This document shows, piece after piece, positions 11,745-23,153 of a DNA stretch of 64,000 nt. The DNA lies in the NCBI GenBank assembly GCA_012845835.1, contig JABAKD010000023.1, positions 20,446,691 to 20,510,690 on the forward strand, read 5' to 3'. The notes below the pieces were generated by a model, which worked only from the letters and a program-made list of their open reading frames with translations, made no database searches and was not told where the DNA came from. Origin of the DNA: Undaria pinnatifida (taxonomy: Eukaryota > Sar > Phaeophyceae > Laminariales > Alariaceae). The position numbers were made by a program, and so were the translations under genes. Every line of letters starts with the position of its first letter. Position 1 is the stretch's first letter.

Positions 11745-11930
11745 TTTGTTCCGTTCAACATATTTTAAATGGCGTCCGAAAAATATGTTATATTATACCT
11801 GGTATTACATAGTGAGTGGTATGTTAACGAGACGTTCAATCCTATTACAATGGCAATTGTACCTGGAGTGGATTGGATTCGTCAATTGTATACTGTAATT
11901 TTTGTTGGAGGAACCCCGGCGAACCCTATC
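11745..11930 (+). repeat. Second copy of the 5690-5870 unit
   Basis: Both copies share gttccgtt, atattttaaa, ggcgtccg or gacgtccg, gagacg, gcaattgtac or caactgtac, and gaaccccggtgaaccct (with small changes). Here the unit contains TACCTGGTAT where the 5.7 kb copy has about 10 bp fewer. There is no ORF. Confidence 0.65.
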
Positions 11931-13209
11931 TTCTAGTAAAATTCTGTTGGTAGATATTTGAAGTGTCCAAATTCAGTTGTGAGTCTAATTTCTAATAATT
12001 GACCGCATAAGGGACCAATTACCGGTGTACTTTCAGTTAATAGACACTTTCGTAAATCTAATATAGGAACAAATTGTCTTTTGCTATACCTACTGTCGAG
12101 GGCATAAGACCGGTGTTAATGGAGACCCGATGTTTAAGGAATCAAATTAATTTCCGAACATCCCAGCCAAGCGTTGCCTGGACGTTCGTCTATGGGTCCA
12201 ATTGTTTTTTTCGCAAAATTTTGTTTTGGAACTTTCCAATTTTCCGGAAGAAATGGAATTCTGGCCGTGATCCTGGCCTGCATATGGTTGAGAAATTCTC
12301 AAGCAGATCTTGGATTTGGCGTGGCGTGATTTCCTGTGCTCCACACACTTTGTTCGACAAAATCAACGACAGCGTCGTGAAATCTGAACGTGGCCAGCTC
12401 GTAGGGACTCCGACCCACCCTTGGTGTACAGTGCTCACACTGCGATCGGTGATGTGTGCCGGGCACCGACCAGGCCTCCGTTGAAAACATATTTGGCAGC
12501 TGATGTGTGGAACGCAGAGAGAAGAGCTGTCTATCGTCTCCCGACGCGAAGCAAATATATTTTGAGCGGATTTTACGGAAGATGACTGGGCAACACGAGC
12601 AACCTCTCGCGCCCTAGGGCTTGGATCAAAATGAACTCTTCAGCACTGCCACCTACACTCATGTGACTTTGTTCTGAACGACGAAGATTGGTCGTGGGCT
12701 ATCTCTATCTTGAGGTCGAGATCGAAGGTCAATCGTGTTTGGTGGGCAACGTTAATCGAGGCTTGATGAAAATTGACCAAGCCACTTGACCAAAAAAGAG
12801 TCAGAAAAAATGTTCTTTAACCGTTTTTTGCCCATAGAGACGGTACGAAAATCTTTTGAGCAAAATACTCACTAAAAAGTTTGAAAAGTTTTTTGTTAAA
12901 CTGTCGCCTTGCCATTAGCACCGGTCGACGAGAAATGCGTTGTATTTAAGCATTACAATTACCTGGTAACACACAGACCCGGAAATCAATTGTTCGGGCA
13001 ATTTCACTTAGTAGACGGTCTGCAAAATCAATCTTCAAGGCAATTCTAATCAGTAGACACCAAGCATGACCAGTGATCCCGAATAATGGGAACTCGTATG
13101 CAGGAGTCTCGAGAGCCCATTAATTATATAATCAAGTGTCAATGCAGGTAAAATACAACGACGTCTGTTGGCAACTATCCATGTAAATGAACATTTAACA
13201 AAATTAAAT
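11931..13209. other. Stretch without a supported gene
   Basis: Overlapping ORFs on both strands at 12074-12490 were examined. None has a motif I recognise. Degenerate aatagac-type units occur at 11950-12060 and 12980-13060. Confidence 0.45.
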
Positions 13210-13560
13210 GCACACTCTTTTTTGCTTAACCAATTCAATATCTTCGCATTTTTATTTGTCTTTCTCCCTCGGTAGACGTGACTCAGGTCCACGGTCACTA
13301 AACAGGCTGTTCTCCCCCCTCCCCACTACGGTACGTGCCCATGTTTATGACGATAATACTTCAGCTCTTTCTTCCCTCGTCGACTCGCATCGAGTTGCCC
13401 ATACACACGCTGCTACCCGGTCTCAACAGTTTATTAATCTTATTTGTTTTTTGCAAATATTCTCAACAGTCCGACCCACGTGAGGGTCGAAACCCAAACC
13501 AACTCCAGTAATAGTAGCGTTGGAAGGTAACCAGTAGACCATCGTGGCGATGGCTTATTT
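13210..13560 (-). repeat. tRNA-derived SINE copy, inverted
   Basis: On the minus strand the A box TGGTCTACTGG (13531-13541) precedes the B box GGGTTTCGACCCTC (13482-13495). The body hallmark (AGTGACCGTGGACCTGAGTC) lies near 13270-13300 and is followed by an A-rich tail towards 13240. The head-body-tail order matches the copies at 5.2 and 40.7 kb. Confidence 0.6.
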
Positions 13561-13687
13561 GCGACGAATGGGTATGCCAGGCATGCGCGATTAAATAATG
13601 CCTAGACAAACCACAGAAGGCAACAAACTATATCAACCCCGTACGAATATGTATAAAACTCCTCTTCACAACATGCTACCAGGTACA

Positions 13688-14730
13688 TCAAATTGGTCTC
13701 ACCGCCCTGTGGTGGAGGCCCGACGTGTCTAACGTAGGACACATCACCGAGAGTAGGGTTAGCACACATGGATTATCTCCGAACGCAAAAGGGATCATGG
13801 CGTGGCTGAAAACGACTTTGACAAACTCCACCCTGATGAACCGATCTGGGTGATCTTGAAAGAGCGAAGTTGTCACCGCGGTGTGTTTTGCTTCGGCTCG
13901 TTTCTTCCTGTGTGTTTTCTTTTTAATGGTGAACGAAAGGATGGGACGTGGCGGACCAGCGGGTTCCAGCGTTTCGATAGGAGGCGGGTCAACGCAGCTC
14001 GCACACCAGTCCGAGACCGCATCGATTTTATTACCGGGTGGCTTTTCACGTCTACGCAAACCAAATGCTATAATAATTAATTCGTTACGTAATTAACAAT
14101 AACTTCTACCCACTCACGTGCTCTCCGGCACTATCGATCTCGTGCTCTTGATGTACAAACTGCCCATGTGCTGTGTCGCATTTAATGTCTGCGAAAGAGT
14201 GATGGCCATGGTTCTGCCCTTCACCCGACAATCCTCGCTTGCCAACCAAGCCCACTGCTGCTTCAAGGTAACGGCTTTGTCGGCGACGGCGTCCTTCTCG
14301 ACCATGCCTTCACCCAGTTTTAGATAATGGATCTTTGCGCACCTGGCGGCGATGCCAACACCTTAAAACCGTCGGGGGGGCGGAAGGCCACGATTGCATC
14401 CTGAACAGGGACGGGAATCTCCCTTGTATGGTCGATCAGAACCTTGGACTTGTTTGTCGGGCGACCTTGCCGCCGCGACGGGTCCATCCAACTGGCGTTA
14501 ATGGGGTCCGACCGCCCCCCAAGAAACTGCATACCGTCACCGTTCTCGTCTGCAGCAGGCTTCGAGCCTTCATCGTGCACATCTGCAGCAGGCGTGGATC
14601 CGCTTCCCTCGGCCTGCCCACCTGTGGTGGCGCTCATGATGTAAAAATGGTAGTGATTGGCTGTGGGCTATGTGATCTGATGGTACGAGCATACCATGAC
14701 TACGGGTGGAGTTGAATTCCTCTTATTTTC
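13688..14730 (-). other. Unidentified ORFs, possibly coding
   Basis: On the minus strand an ORF from ATG 14637 to 14320 (105 aa, acidic and Ala/Gly-rich N-terminus) can continue after one frame change near 14325 into 14305-14114 (63 aa, with KQQWAWLASEDCRVKGRTMA). The combined composition looks protein-like and vaguely resembles retrotransposon gag, but no motif settles it. A plus-strand ORF (13802-14080) overlaps part of the region. I do not assign a function. Confidence 0.2.
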
Positions 14731-16206
14731 CAAAAAGCAGGTTGATGTTCGATGTTTCTTTATAAAAGCTGAATAAACGTCACTCTGCACACTGCTGTAG
14801 GATGACAAAAGTGGAAAAGATATTAGATAGCAGAGGACTCGTCGCTCGAAAATTACAGGATACCTCGTTACATCACCGCGCAGCGAGTCATGTGCGACGT
14901 GGAAAAGGAGCGGAAAACCGAGGATAGTGTTGTTGTATCTTGTATTTCGTACCAGGTATTGCATATCGCCCCTCGGCGAAATATTCACGTTGAACAAGAG
15001 CATTTGGGAGAGGACTCGGCAGCCCTAGACTTGACCAAGAAGATATGAAGCGGATTGTATGTCGCAGATTTGATGATGCCTCTCGTTTCTCGAATACTAG
15101 TACCTGTGACATTATATTCGACACGGACACTGGTTGTGCTGGATGTAGATGAGTGGGAATATCAGTTTAAGGGGCCTCCGTATTTCTTTGAAAATTGTTT
15201 CATGCGAAGGAATATCCAACATACTGCTGTTAGAGTTGTGGAAACTCCTGCTGGCACATCCCACAGACAAAGAGAGCATCAGGTTATTGGGGATGGCGTC
15301 CTGTACAGCAACTCTACGGCGGAAGCATGGAAGCCCACCCGGGTATCGCTAGAACCACACACTTCGCCTTGCCATGTCCTCGCGTAGACGGTCGGTGCGC
15401 TTGAAATCAGATTGTAATCCGAGAAATTGTCGAAGCTACCATCGCTGAGGGCCTCGTCTCAAGCCCGATCCGAGCTTGCCTCGACAGGGGAACCACACTG
15501 GCGCTCTAGGCAGAACCACAATGCATATCCAACCGATGTATGCACTGTTCGTGATGGCCTCTCGTAGATGCTGTTGGCGTTGGATTTGCAAGGGAGGCCC
15601 CCTACATAGATGTTTGCATCGTGATATGACTTCGCTGCATAGCGTGACTATAGGTGCTTGTATACGAGGCTATTGGTACCCACACTCTGCTGGGTGCGTG
15701 AAGAAACACACGAACAGTCTCACTGGAGGTTCAGATTCGTTCACCTACGAGTGCTTGGCCATGCCGTCGAATTTAAGGTTAATCCAGAATCAGGAAGGCG
15801 AGCAAATCCGAAATCCCCAAGCTAGAATGTGTTTGCCGCGCCTGGCGGAGTTCTAACTCAAAGTAGGCCTTTTTCGGCGCTTTGAACGCTACGGATGCAA
15901 GACTTCCAAACCGAGCAAAGATGGCCTGTGACTTGCTCTTTCTAAAACTTGCTCGAAGGAGACGCGTTTTGCCGCACCGGTGGAGAGATATCATTTTCCG
16001 TAGGACGTGTTCAGGTTAGTTTCGGAGTCCACTTTTTAGCTTATTGTTCTGAATACTGCTGAACATGGGGTTCTGCTCCAAACCGTAGCCCCGAAAGGAG
16101 ATGCCTCCAGAGATCGCCGAACCGTGACCGAAATCGCTCACGTTTACGCGAAAAAAATCCAAAAAAATCACTTGATTATAAGGGACCCAAATAGCCCCTT
16201 AATGTT
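14731..16206. other. Stretch without a supported gene
   Basis: Short ORFs on both strands (for example 15055-15387 plus and 15779-15994 minus) lack recognisable motifs. One TACCAGGTA site lies at 14950. Confidence 0.45.
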
Positions 16207-16315
16207 GTAAGGCTTAGTTTGGGTGAGCTATTGGTTAACCTTTTGCAAGTGGTCAAACGGAATAATACCCCGCTAAATACCTTAACAAATGGCGTCGTCG
16301 ACAGACCATGGGTTT
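16207..16315 (-). repeat. Inverted copy of the 2741-2851 segment
   Basis: It aligns as a reverse complement with 2741-2851: ggcttagtttgggt, ggttaacctttt, and ggcgtcgtcg followed by accatgggttt. The T-arm-like part of the 2.7 kb head is missing here. It continues directly into the right inverted-repeat arm. Confidence 0.75.
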
Positions 16316-16317
16316 CA

Positions 16318-18834
16318 CATACACACAAACGTGATATGTGTATGTAAAATATGATCTTCGTTTTTTTTTGGCTCGCTGCTCTCCGGCGCCCGAGGGTTTC
16401 TTCTCCCATATTCGGCCGTGGGGCATTATGAGCCTGCGATGGGTACATTATGAAGCATGTTGGATCTCGGGCGATCTCCGTGGCGGTGTTCGGCGCATTA
16501 AACGTCGCTTAACTGACTCTATTTGGCAAGGGATTGCGTTCCGCCTCCCTGAGACGAGCAGGTCACTTGCAACACCTCGAATTGTTATACAACTTTAATT
16601 TCGATAATCTTTTACATTTTTTGTTCTTTTTTGTTTTGTTTTGTGAAAAAATGGCCCGCTACCCGCCCAGTCTCGAATCGTCTTCTCTGTTTTTTGTCGC
16701 ACCCTCTCAGCAGTTGCAACAGTAGAAGCAGCTGGAACAATATGCAGCAGCAGCAGTGCACATCTGCCGAGCGTCATATCTTTCGCGGCGGCGCGCAGGG
16801 CCGAGGGTGCAGGCAGGGATGTTTCTTGCGCCGAAATGGCACTGTCAGACCCCTGTTCTCTCACTCGGTATGCCCCGTCGGGCGGGAATATAAGGAACAA
16901 TACAGCTATCATATCCAATAGTCAACGTAATCTATATTTTCGCCCAGATAGAAGCTGTGAACAGATCCGCAAGGCTTGGTTGCCTTCCGCGGACACCGTA
17001 ATAGCTGACTGGAACCGGGTGCACCTGGCGAACGCGCGACGTGGGTTGGGTCTCCTCCACTTCGAGGGGTCGGGGCTGCCGATTTCCGTCGCGACTTAGC
17101 CGTCATCGGCGGAGAGAGGGTGGCTGGGGATAGGGCGCCTGGTGTCTCCATGAAAACAAAAAAATCTCAGGGTGCTGCTGGACGAGACCGGGATTGGACA
17201 TAAATATAAGAACCGCTTAGAACAAGAAAAAACAAGCACAATAATAGGTTGCTCTTACAAATTTTGATAGTTTGATAAACTTTTGTTCTTCGTTGTTTTG
17301 TCCGTAGAAAAAGCTTGCAAAGATGAGTATTGACCCGAAATTCGTCGACCTCACGGCTGACGTCCTTGAAATATTTTTATAAAAAATTGACCCGATACCC
17401 TAGAACACTCAATTAACCTCAGCAGCAGCACAGCAGTAGCAGCAACCGCCCGGACTAAGTTAACCTCAGCAGCAGCACAACAGCAGTAGTAGCAGCAACA
17501 TACAGCAGTATCAATAGTAGCAATACACATGTGGATCGGATTAATGTGGGGTTTTGGGGGCGGGCCGCCCTGGACCGGTTCGGCCCCAGATCTTGACGTG
17601 GGTGCGTGGCCATGGGTGCAGACAAGTTTTAACCGGCCTGCGCTCTCCCGCCGCGCGGGCGGCCGCTCGTCGAGGCAGGAGCGAAAGCGTCTGTGGACGT
17701 GGTTGACCCGGTGTGTTTATTTTCTCTTGCGGGGTAACTAGATGTGTCCGAATGTAAGGACCGCCTTTAGTTCAACAAATACATATCCCGGTGTTGTATT
17801 TCCGGACAGAGCGGATGCCAGCAGGAGGAGGCTGGGAGGTGTAGGCCGGGAGCAGCCGAGTGTTGGAACGAGCGCCAAAGGGCACGGCTTGCATCTATCC
17901 GCGCGGGAGACGGGGCTCACAGGGACATAGAGCGGGGAAAGCTTGGAAGATGGCGCCGAGCGCGGCGAGGGTGACATGCATCACGAGCGCAGCATGCACG
18001 CGAGTCTCAATCAGGCCAAAGATTTGTTTTGGGCAGAGTGGAACCATGGGTAGGGTGCCAGGATATATAACTCCTTGTTAGCGATAGCCAAACTCGGGTA
18101 TATACACGGTGCTGTTATGGCCAAAATCGGGTACAATTCGCCCCCACGACGCTATCAAATTGGCTGGGTGGATCGGTTCTAGGTCTGTTATTGCTATTAC
18201 CGTACACACATACCTTTCTGATCGCATGCATCAAGTAGTGGCGGGTTCAGGCGGAAACACTATTCTTCTAGCTCCACTCTATGGGGATAAACGAGGAGTA
18301 CATCAAGGTGTTTGGTTCCCCTCAAACACAGTACCAAAGCGTTGAGCACTATTGTACCTCCAACTCTTGGAAAATCCTACCACGTACGTACGCGACACAA
18401 ACCGAAATTTTATTTCCGCCAACCAATCAATTACTGTACATCCAAGTGCGACTGGCATTTGCTGTGGTCAACCCTATCCGTTACCACCAAGTGCAAACAC
18501 ATGTGACGCACTACTATATAGCATCGAGCACTATTCCACGTACGGTACACAGCATACCCTGACCACTAGTAATTCGTTTGCGCGTACATCAGTACAACGT
18601 GCACCCACCGCTATCACACTCTTCCCGCTGAGTACTACTCTTTCTTTGGAGCAATGCACTAGCTCATGCCACACACACGTTTCCTCTAAGAAGCAGCGGG
18701 GTTTATCCATGTAAGTACGCGTAACACCATTATAGGTGGAAACATAGTTATACGCGTGTTACCGGTGTCTCCTTTTTTGCCTTGCGACGCCCCCGGGTTT
18801 TCACGTAACCCGCATCCCGAAGGGGAACCTTGTA
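16318..18834 (-). repeat. Right arm of large inverted repeat
   Basis: This arm is the reverse complement of 6279-8335, with substitutions throughout. By eye the arms are clearly homologous but well diverged. Compared with the left arm it carries about 730 bp extra (16663-17390). Its outer end (cgacgcccccgggttttcacgtaacccgcatcccgaaggggaacc) also resembles a block at 30486-30535. Confidence 0.8.
16663..17390. mobile_element. Insertion of about 730 bp within the right arm
   Basis: The left arm reads through this point without it. It is flanked by gcccgctaccc and gacccgataccc, a possible imperfect target duplication. It contains no clear ORF. Near its right end, agcttgcaaagatgagt (17311-17327) is the exact inverse of 967-983, hinting at a dispersed element end. 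Confidence 0.4.
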
Positions 18835-19138
18835 TATATATATGTAATATATTCCAACCAGCTGGTATTTATTTCAAATTCCACGTATACTCTCATACAG
18901 TAAGTGCACTTTTCCTTGCTCTTCCGCCCTTCATTCTTGATCGTATAATATATATGGCTAGGGTCAGTTTTTCCGGGACATCCACCGGGAATCTTGCAGA
19001 ACTTGGGTGAGTGTGCGCTATTTACTAATTACATTGCACTGATGTCGCACCAATCTACATGCAGCAAAAGCACTGCCCGTGCCGATGCCACCTAAAAACA
19101 AGCTTTGTGGTCACAAACCTACGAGAAATAGGTACACA

Positions 19139-19570
19139 TTGCTTTCCTTTTTCGCTTTAGTTTATTTTCTTTCCTTTCCTTTCCTTTCTCTTCTTTTCTC
19201 TTCTTTGTTTCTTTTTTCCAATTGACTTGCGTCTGACGTGCGTATGCGTAGTGATAGGTACTACGTGTAACATATGCGTGGTAGTCTTTCCTGGATGGCA
19301 AGCGGTATAGTATGTTTTTTCCAGGCGCGAGTAGTGAGACGTATGCACCAGCATGGATCTGGCACATCGTAAGCTGACTCCCGATTTCACTTTTTATATG
19401 TTTCTGGCAGAGGCATAAATTGCGTCAGCTGTTATATATGCATGCACCACCTTTGGTTTGTTTGTGTTTTTTCCCTGGGGTATTCCTCAGCTCCAGAGTG
19501 ACTGGACCCTGTCCTGTGACGATGGACTTGATTATGCGAGTTAATGTGAGGAGAAAAAAAAAACATTGCA
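19139..19570 (+). repeat. LINE 3'-end copy
   Basis: A polypyrimidine tract (ttttctttcc and similar) is followed by a 350-bp body and the conserved 3' terminus (ctccagagtgactgga, tgtcctgtga, gacttgattatgcgagttaa), ending in an A-rich tail. Homologous copies lie at 38966-39358 and 43136-43530 (plus), and at 62557-63110 (minus), next to LINE RT coding sequence. This supports a 5'-truncated LINE or a SINE using the LINE tail. Confidence 0.7.
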
Positions 19571-20769
19571 GATATAGCGAGGTTAGTGGGCCATGCAATA
19601 CCAACCGCAATGAGCACACGGACAAAACTAAAGAATATTGGGTAGGGACACAGGGTGTCCCCTGCAGGCCTGCCTACTGAGCTGGTCCTCGGTGAGTACT
19701 CACTTTCTCAGCCGTAGTACTAGAGAAGCAGCTTTATTATTTCCACAGAGCCGTGGATAGCACCGGAGAAACGAGGCGCATGCCTCAGACTCATTTCTTG
19801 ACTACCCCAAATAGAGAACGCCAACCTATCATACCAAAACGGCCAATTACCTATCAAATCAGATGATTGCAGGCCTTTCAAGGCCGTACCTCAACACTAG
19901 CCCACCCTGATGAGCCGCATATACAGAAATATGGGATATTCGGGAAAACTCCGGCTCTACGAAGTAGACCATGAGTCGAAGATGCGGCTCCTCAAACCCC
20001 ACTACCACACCTCTAACGGCCTGGCTATGGAGCCAGGAGAACGCGGAGAAAAGCAGTTGAAGGAGACGCAGACCCTACGGCAAGGCAAACAACAATCGAA
20101 AACCTGTCGCGTACCGCCGGTGTGGCGGGGGGGGGGAGGGGGGGGGGGGGGGCAGAAAAGGCTTTACGGCACACAAACCACAGAAAAGGCACTATGATAA
20201 AGCAAACATTTGTCGAAAGGAAGGGAAACACAGGCGCTAATACAAGGGAGAAGCCATGCCAAAAAACCTCCCGCGGACAATTGGCATGGCGGGGGTTAGA
20301 TGAGGAAACGACAAATACCCGGAATGGAAGGTGACAACACCTACAGCCCCGCAAGGGGAAGGAGTATTTAGCCGAAACAAGTAGAACATATACAACACAA
20401 AAAAAGAAAAGGATAACGCACAGTCCCATATATAGCCCTGTACCACGTGATGCGCGAACAGGGTACCCTGGTCGCCCCCCGGCTCTGGGCTGAGGAGGGC
20501 GTCGGCAGGGCAAAATTGAACAAACACGAAAAATCGGCAGTCCTGCGCCTCAGATAGCGGCGTGAGCACGCGGACCCTCGCCCGGCACAGGGCGGGGGGG
20601 GGGGGGCGGCAGGAATACGAAAAAATGGTTAGACCCCCCCCACACTCAGTCTAAAAAAGCTCTAAACACCGCGAACAACCCAAAGGCAAAAACTCCAACC
20701 CCAAAAAAAAAAAAATTTGGAACTATCGAGGAGCGGCGGTGGCTTTACCGTCGACTGGTCACGGTCGCG
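19571..20769. other. Non-coding stretch left of element E1
   Basis: It holds G-runs (20129-20152 and 20593-20606) and an A13 run (20704-20716). It could contain the 3' LTR of E1, but no matching second LTR is present in the window. The 162-codon minus ORF at 20025-20513 is hydrophobic and crosses the poly-G run; I do not treat it as a gene. Confidence 0.4.
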
Positions 20770-20782
20770 CCTCGAGATTCAT

Positions 20783-21020
20783 CTACGTTACGTTGGATCC
20801 CCGAGGCAACGCGCTAGCGATGTGAACCTGCAGGCACCAAGAGCCTCGTACGGCTCCTGTCGAAGTCGTGTAGCGCACCGGGGGAAGAGGAAGTTTCATC
20901 GGCCCCGGGTCGTCCAGAAAGCGGACCAGGTATACCTTGTCCTCGGTTGTGCTCGCGCTGATTTTTCCAAGGTACCATAACCCATCGTCTCCCTTGTGTA
21001 CCAAACGTGGGCTCCCTTAG
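20783..21020 (-). pseudogene. E1 Tudor-like C-terminal domain
   Basis: One frame away from the chromodomain part, the sequence reads LVHKGDDGLWYLGKIS, then EDKVYLVRFLDDPGP. The pattern of a small barrel with WYLGKI followed by an aromatic and V.F.DD is typical of Tudor or related Royal-family domains. It lies where the polyprotein would end, about 60 codons after the chromodomain. A frameshift near 21010 separates it. An Agenet or other SH3-like barrel is an alternative. Confidence 0.55.
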
Positions 21021-21740
21021 GAACCCCGTGTCGTGGTAGCGGGGCCAATCGGCGCGGGTAACACAAGCGTAGCCCGGCGCTAGGAAACGCTCCCCGTTGT
21101 TGCAGCAGAGCTCGCGCTGTGCCGCCCCGATCCGCATTCGGTGGTAGAGGCGGTTGGGTTGGCGGTGCTGGTCCGGCGTGCCGGCCCAATAACGCAAAAT
21201 GTGGGGGCGGGAGAGGTGGAGGTCCATTTCCCGCTCTCAGGAAGGTTTAGAGAGTCCCGCCCAATGCGTCTTGTATAGCACCGCGATGGCGCCACCTCGC
21301 CCCCGGACCAACTGATGGCCGGTGATCTGCGCCACTTCCAGCCGTTGGAGGGGGGTCGAAATATCGTCTTGAGTGACGTGGTACGGAGGGGATTTCTTGG
21401 AAAAGTTATGGAGCACATACTGCGTCAGCCCCGCCGGTAGGTACTTGGACATGTCCCCGCTATCGTGGGGGTTCGTGCAGGGTTTGTAGCGTTCAATCGC
21501 CACGCGCCGACGAGCGTCCGAACCGGGCAGGTCGGAAAGGAGGTCCAGATAGAGGAGGTTGCTCCCGAGTGGTGAGCCGTCCGGGGTCTCGGCGGCGGAG
21601 CAGGGGTCGACAGCCAGGATTTTGTAAGGGCCCGTCCAGTTAAGCGCGAGTTTGGGCTTGAGCACCTTGGCGTCCGTGTTCGCCTTCACACCCTGGCGGA
21701 TGGTGGAGGCAGAGTTGTATACCCATACCCGACCACCCAC
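21020..21740 (-). pseudogene. E1 integrase C-terminus with chromodomain, nonsense-interrupted
   Basis: The frame from 21740 contains a GPY/F-type segment (LNWTGPYKILAV) and then a chromodomain core (AVLYKTHWAGLSKPS). At 21237-21239 a TGA stands where chromodomains have Trp. The same frame continues directly with EREMDL and the C-terminal helix (HILRYWAG). Chromodomains of this family bind histone marks and steer integration into chromatin. A single G-to-A change would explain the stop. Confidence 0.8.
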
Positions 21741-21845
21741 AGCGAAGTTAGGTGCCGGATGCAGCGCGTCCGTGAGGGCGGAGTTTCTGCGGTTAACACG
21801 CGGAACGGTGAGGTCGTGGTGTGCGCGAACAATGTCGTTCGCGCG

Positions 21846-22684
21846 CTATTGCCGGTCGGTGGCCAAGTCGCAATAGGCCAGGTGGTCGCGGGCCAGACTC
21901 TGGTGCCCCACGACGCCGGTGCGGTCGAAAACCGTCAGGGGGAGGCGGGGGAATCGGCCCATGTGGATCTCGTTCGGCGCCAGGCCCGTCGCTGCGCTGA
22001 CGGAATTGTTGTAAACGAATTCGACGTAGGGCAGATGCAAGTCCCAATCGACTCGTCGCTCGTTGGCGACCATTGCCAGCATTTGGGCCAAAGTGTGGTT
22101 CACCTGCTCAACGCCCCCGTTACAGTTGGGATGATAGGAGCTTATAGCAAGTTTGCACACGCCCAACAGCTGATATACACCTTGTGAAAGCTTGGAGCAG
22201 AACTGAAGGCCGTTGTCCGAGAGTATGGTGCGCAGGCACCCCCACAAGGGAATGCATTGGTCGCCAGGATATTGGCTATACCCTCTGTGGTGAACTCCTC
22301 GGCAGTGACGGGGAACATGTCGGCCCGACGACTGAAGCGATCGGTGAACAGCAACATGTAGGTGTTGCCTCGTGGCGTGACCGGAAGGGGCCCGAAGTAT
22401 TCAACACTGACGGCGACACCTGGACCTTCCGGTAGAGGCATGGAGATGATTATGATTGGCCAACGGACAGTCAGCCGTGGGGGTTCCCGCGCTTGGCATT
22501 TCAAGCAGTGGCGAAGCCACCACCGGGTGCACACATTCATGCCAACCCACCAATAAAACCGTTCCAGCATGCGCAACGTGCGCGTGGTGCCAAGGTGGCA
22601 AGAGGCTGTTGAATGACAAGCTTCTATGATCCAAGGGCGCATGAGCAAGGGGACGTAGATGCGAACCGGCTCGTCGTTTAACAA
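21846..22684 (-). pseudogene. E1 integrase, zinc finger and catalytic core
   Basis: The HHCC finger is visible (CHSTASCH, then CLKCQA). The core has VEYFGPLP where the family usually has a catalytic Asp in place of the Glu, then SDNGLQF with the second Asp, and the Glu in GGVEQVNHT. The second Asp and the Glu are separated by exactly 35 residues (DD35E). A frame change near 22240 separates the first part (22684-22142) from the second (22247-21846). The first catalytic residue reads GAA, a substitution expected to impair strand transfer. Confidence 0.85.
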
Positions 22685-23153
22685 GCAAACAGCTCGCCCC
22701 GCAGAGTTGGGTTCGTCAGACCTTGTTGGTGTGTCGGATTACGGATGAGTAGGACGATGTCATCGCCGGTTGTATGTAGTCGACCTTTGCCTGCCAGCTC
22801 CTGGATGTCTGAGAGGGAGGGACGCTTGTGCGAGGGGTTGCACGCCAAAAGGTCGGGCGGCAGGACCGACGGCCGGCCGATAGAGATTTAACGCATCGCG
22901 GCGTGCACCAGCGGCCGGGAGAGCTATCAACGGTGGCGATAGATACAGAAACACGAGCGACGAATCTCCTGGAAGGAGTAGGAAGGCCGTCAAGCCTCAT
23001 ACGTGGCCGGTGTGTGCGAAAATCGCAACAGTCGGCAGAGGTGAAAGGGAGCCCACCCAAGGCATTACGTTCGGTACGGAGCTATATGCCCACCCAAGCC
23101 GACACCCGGAATCGGAGAGGACGCAAACCTTTATGAGGCATATGCCACCATCC

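Noticed and set aside
20025..20513. 162-codon hydrophobic minus-strand ORF
   Set aside because: It crosses a long poly-G/poly-C run and has no motif; apparent membrane segments come from T-rich codons.
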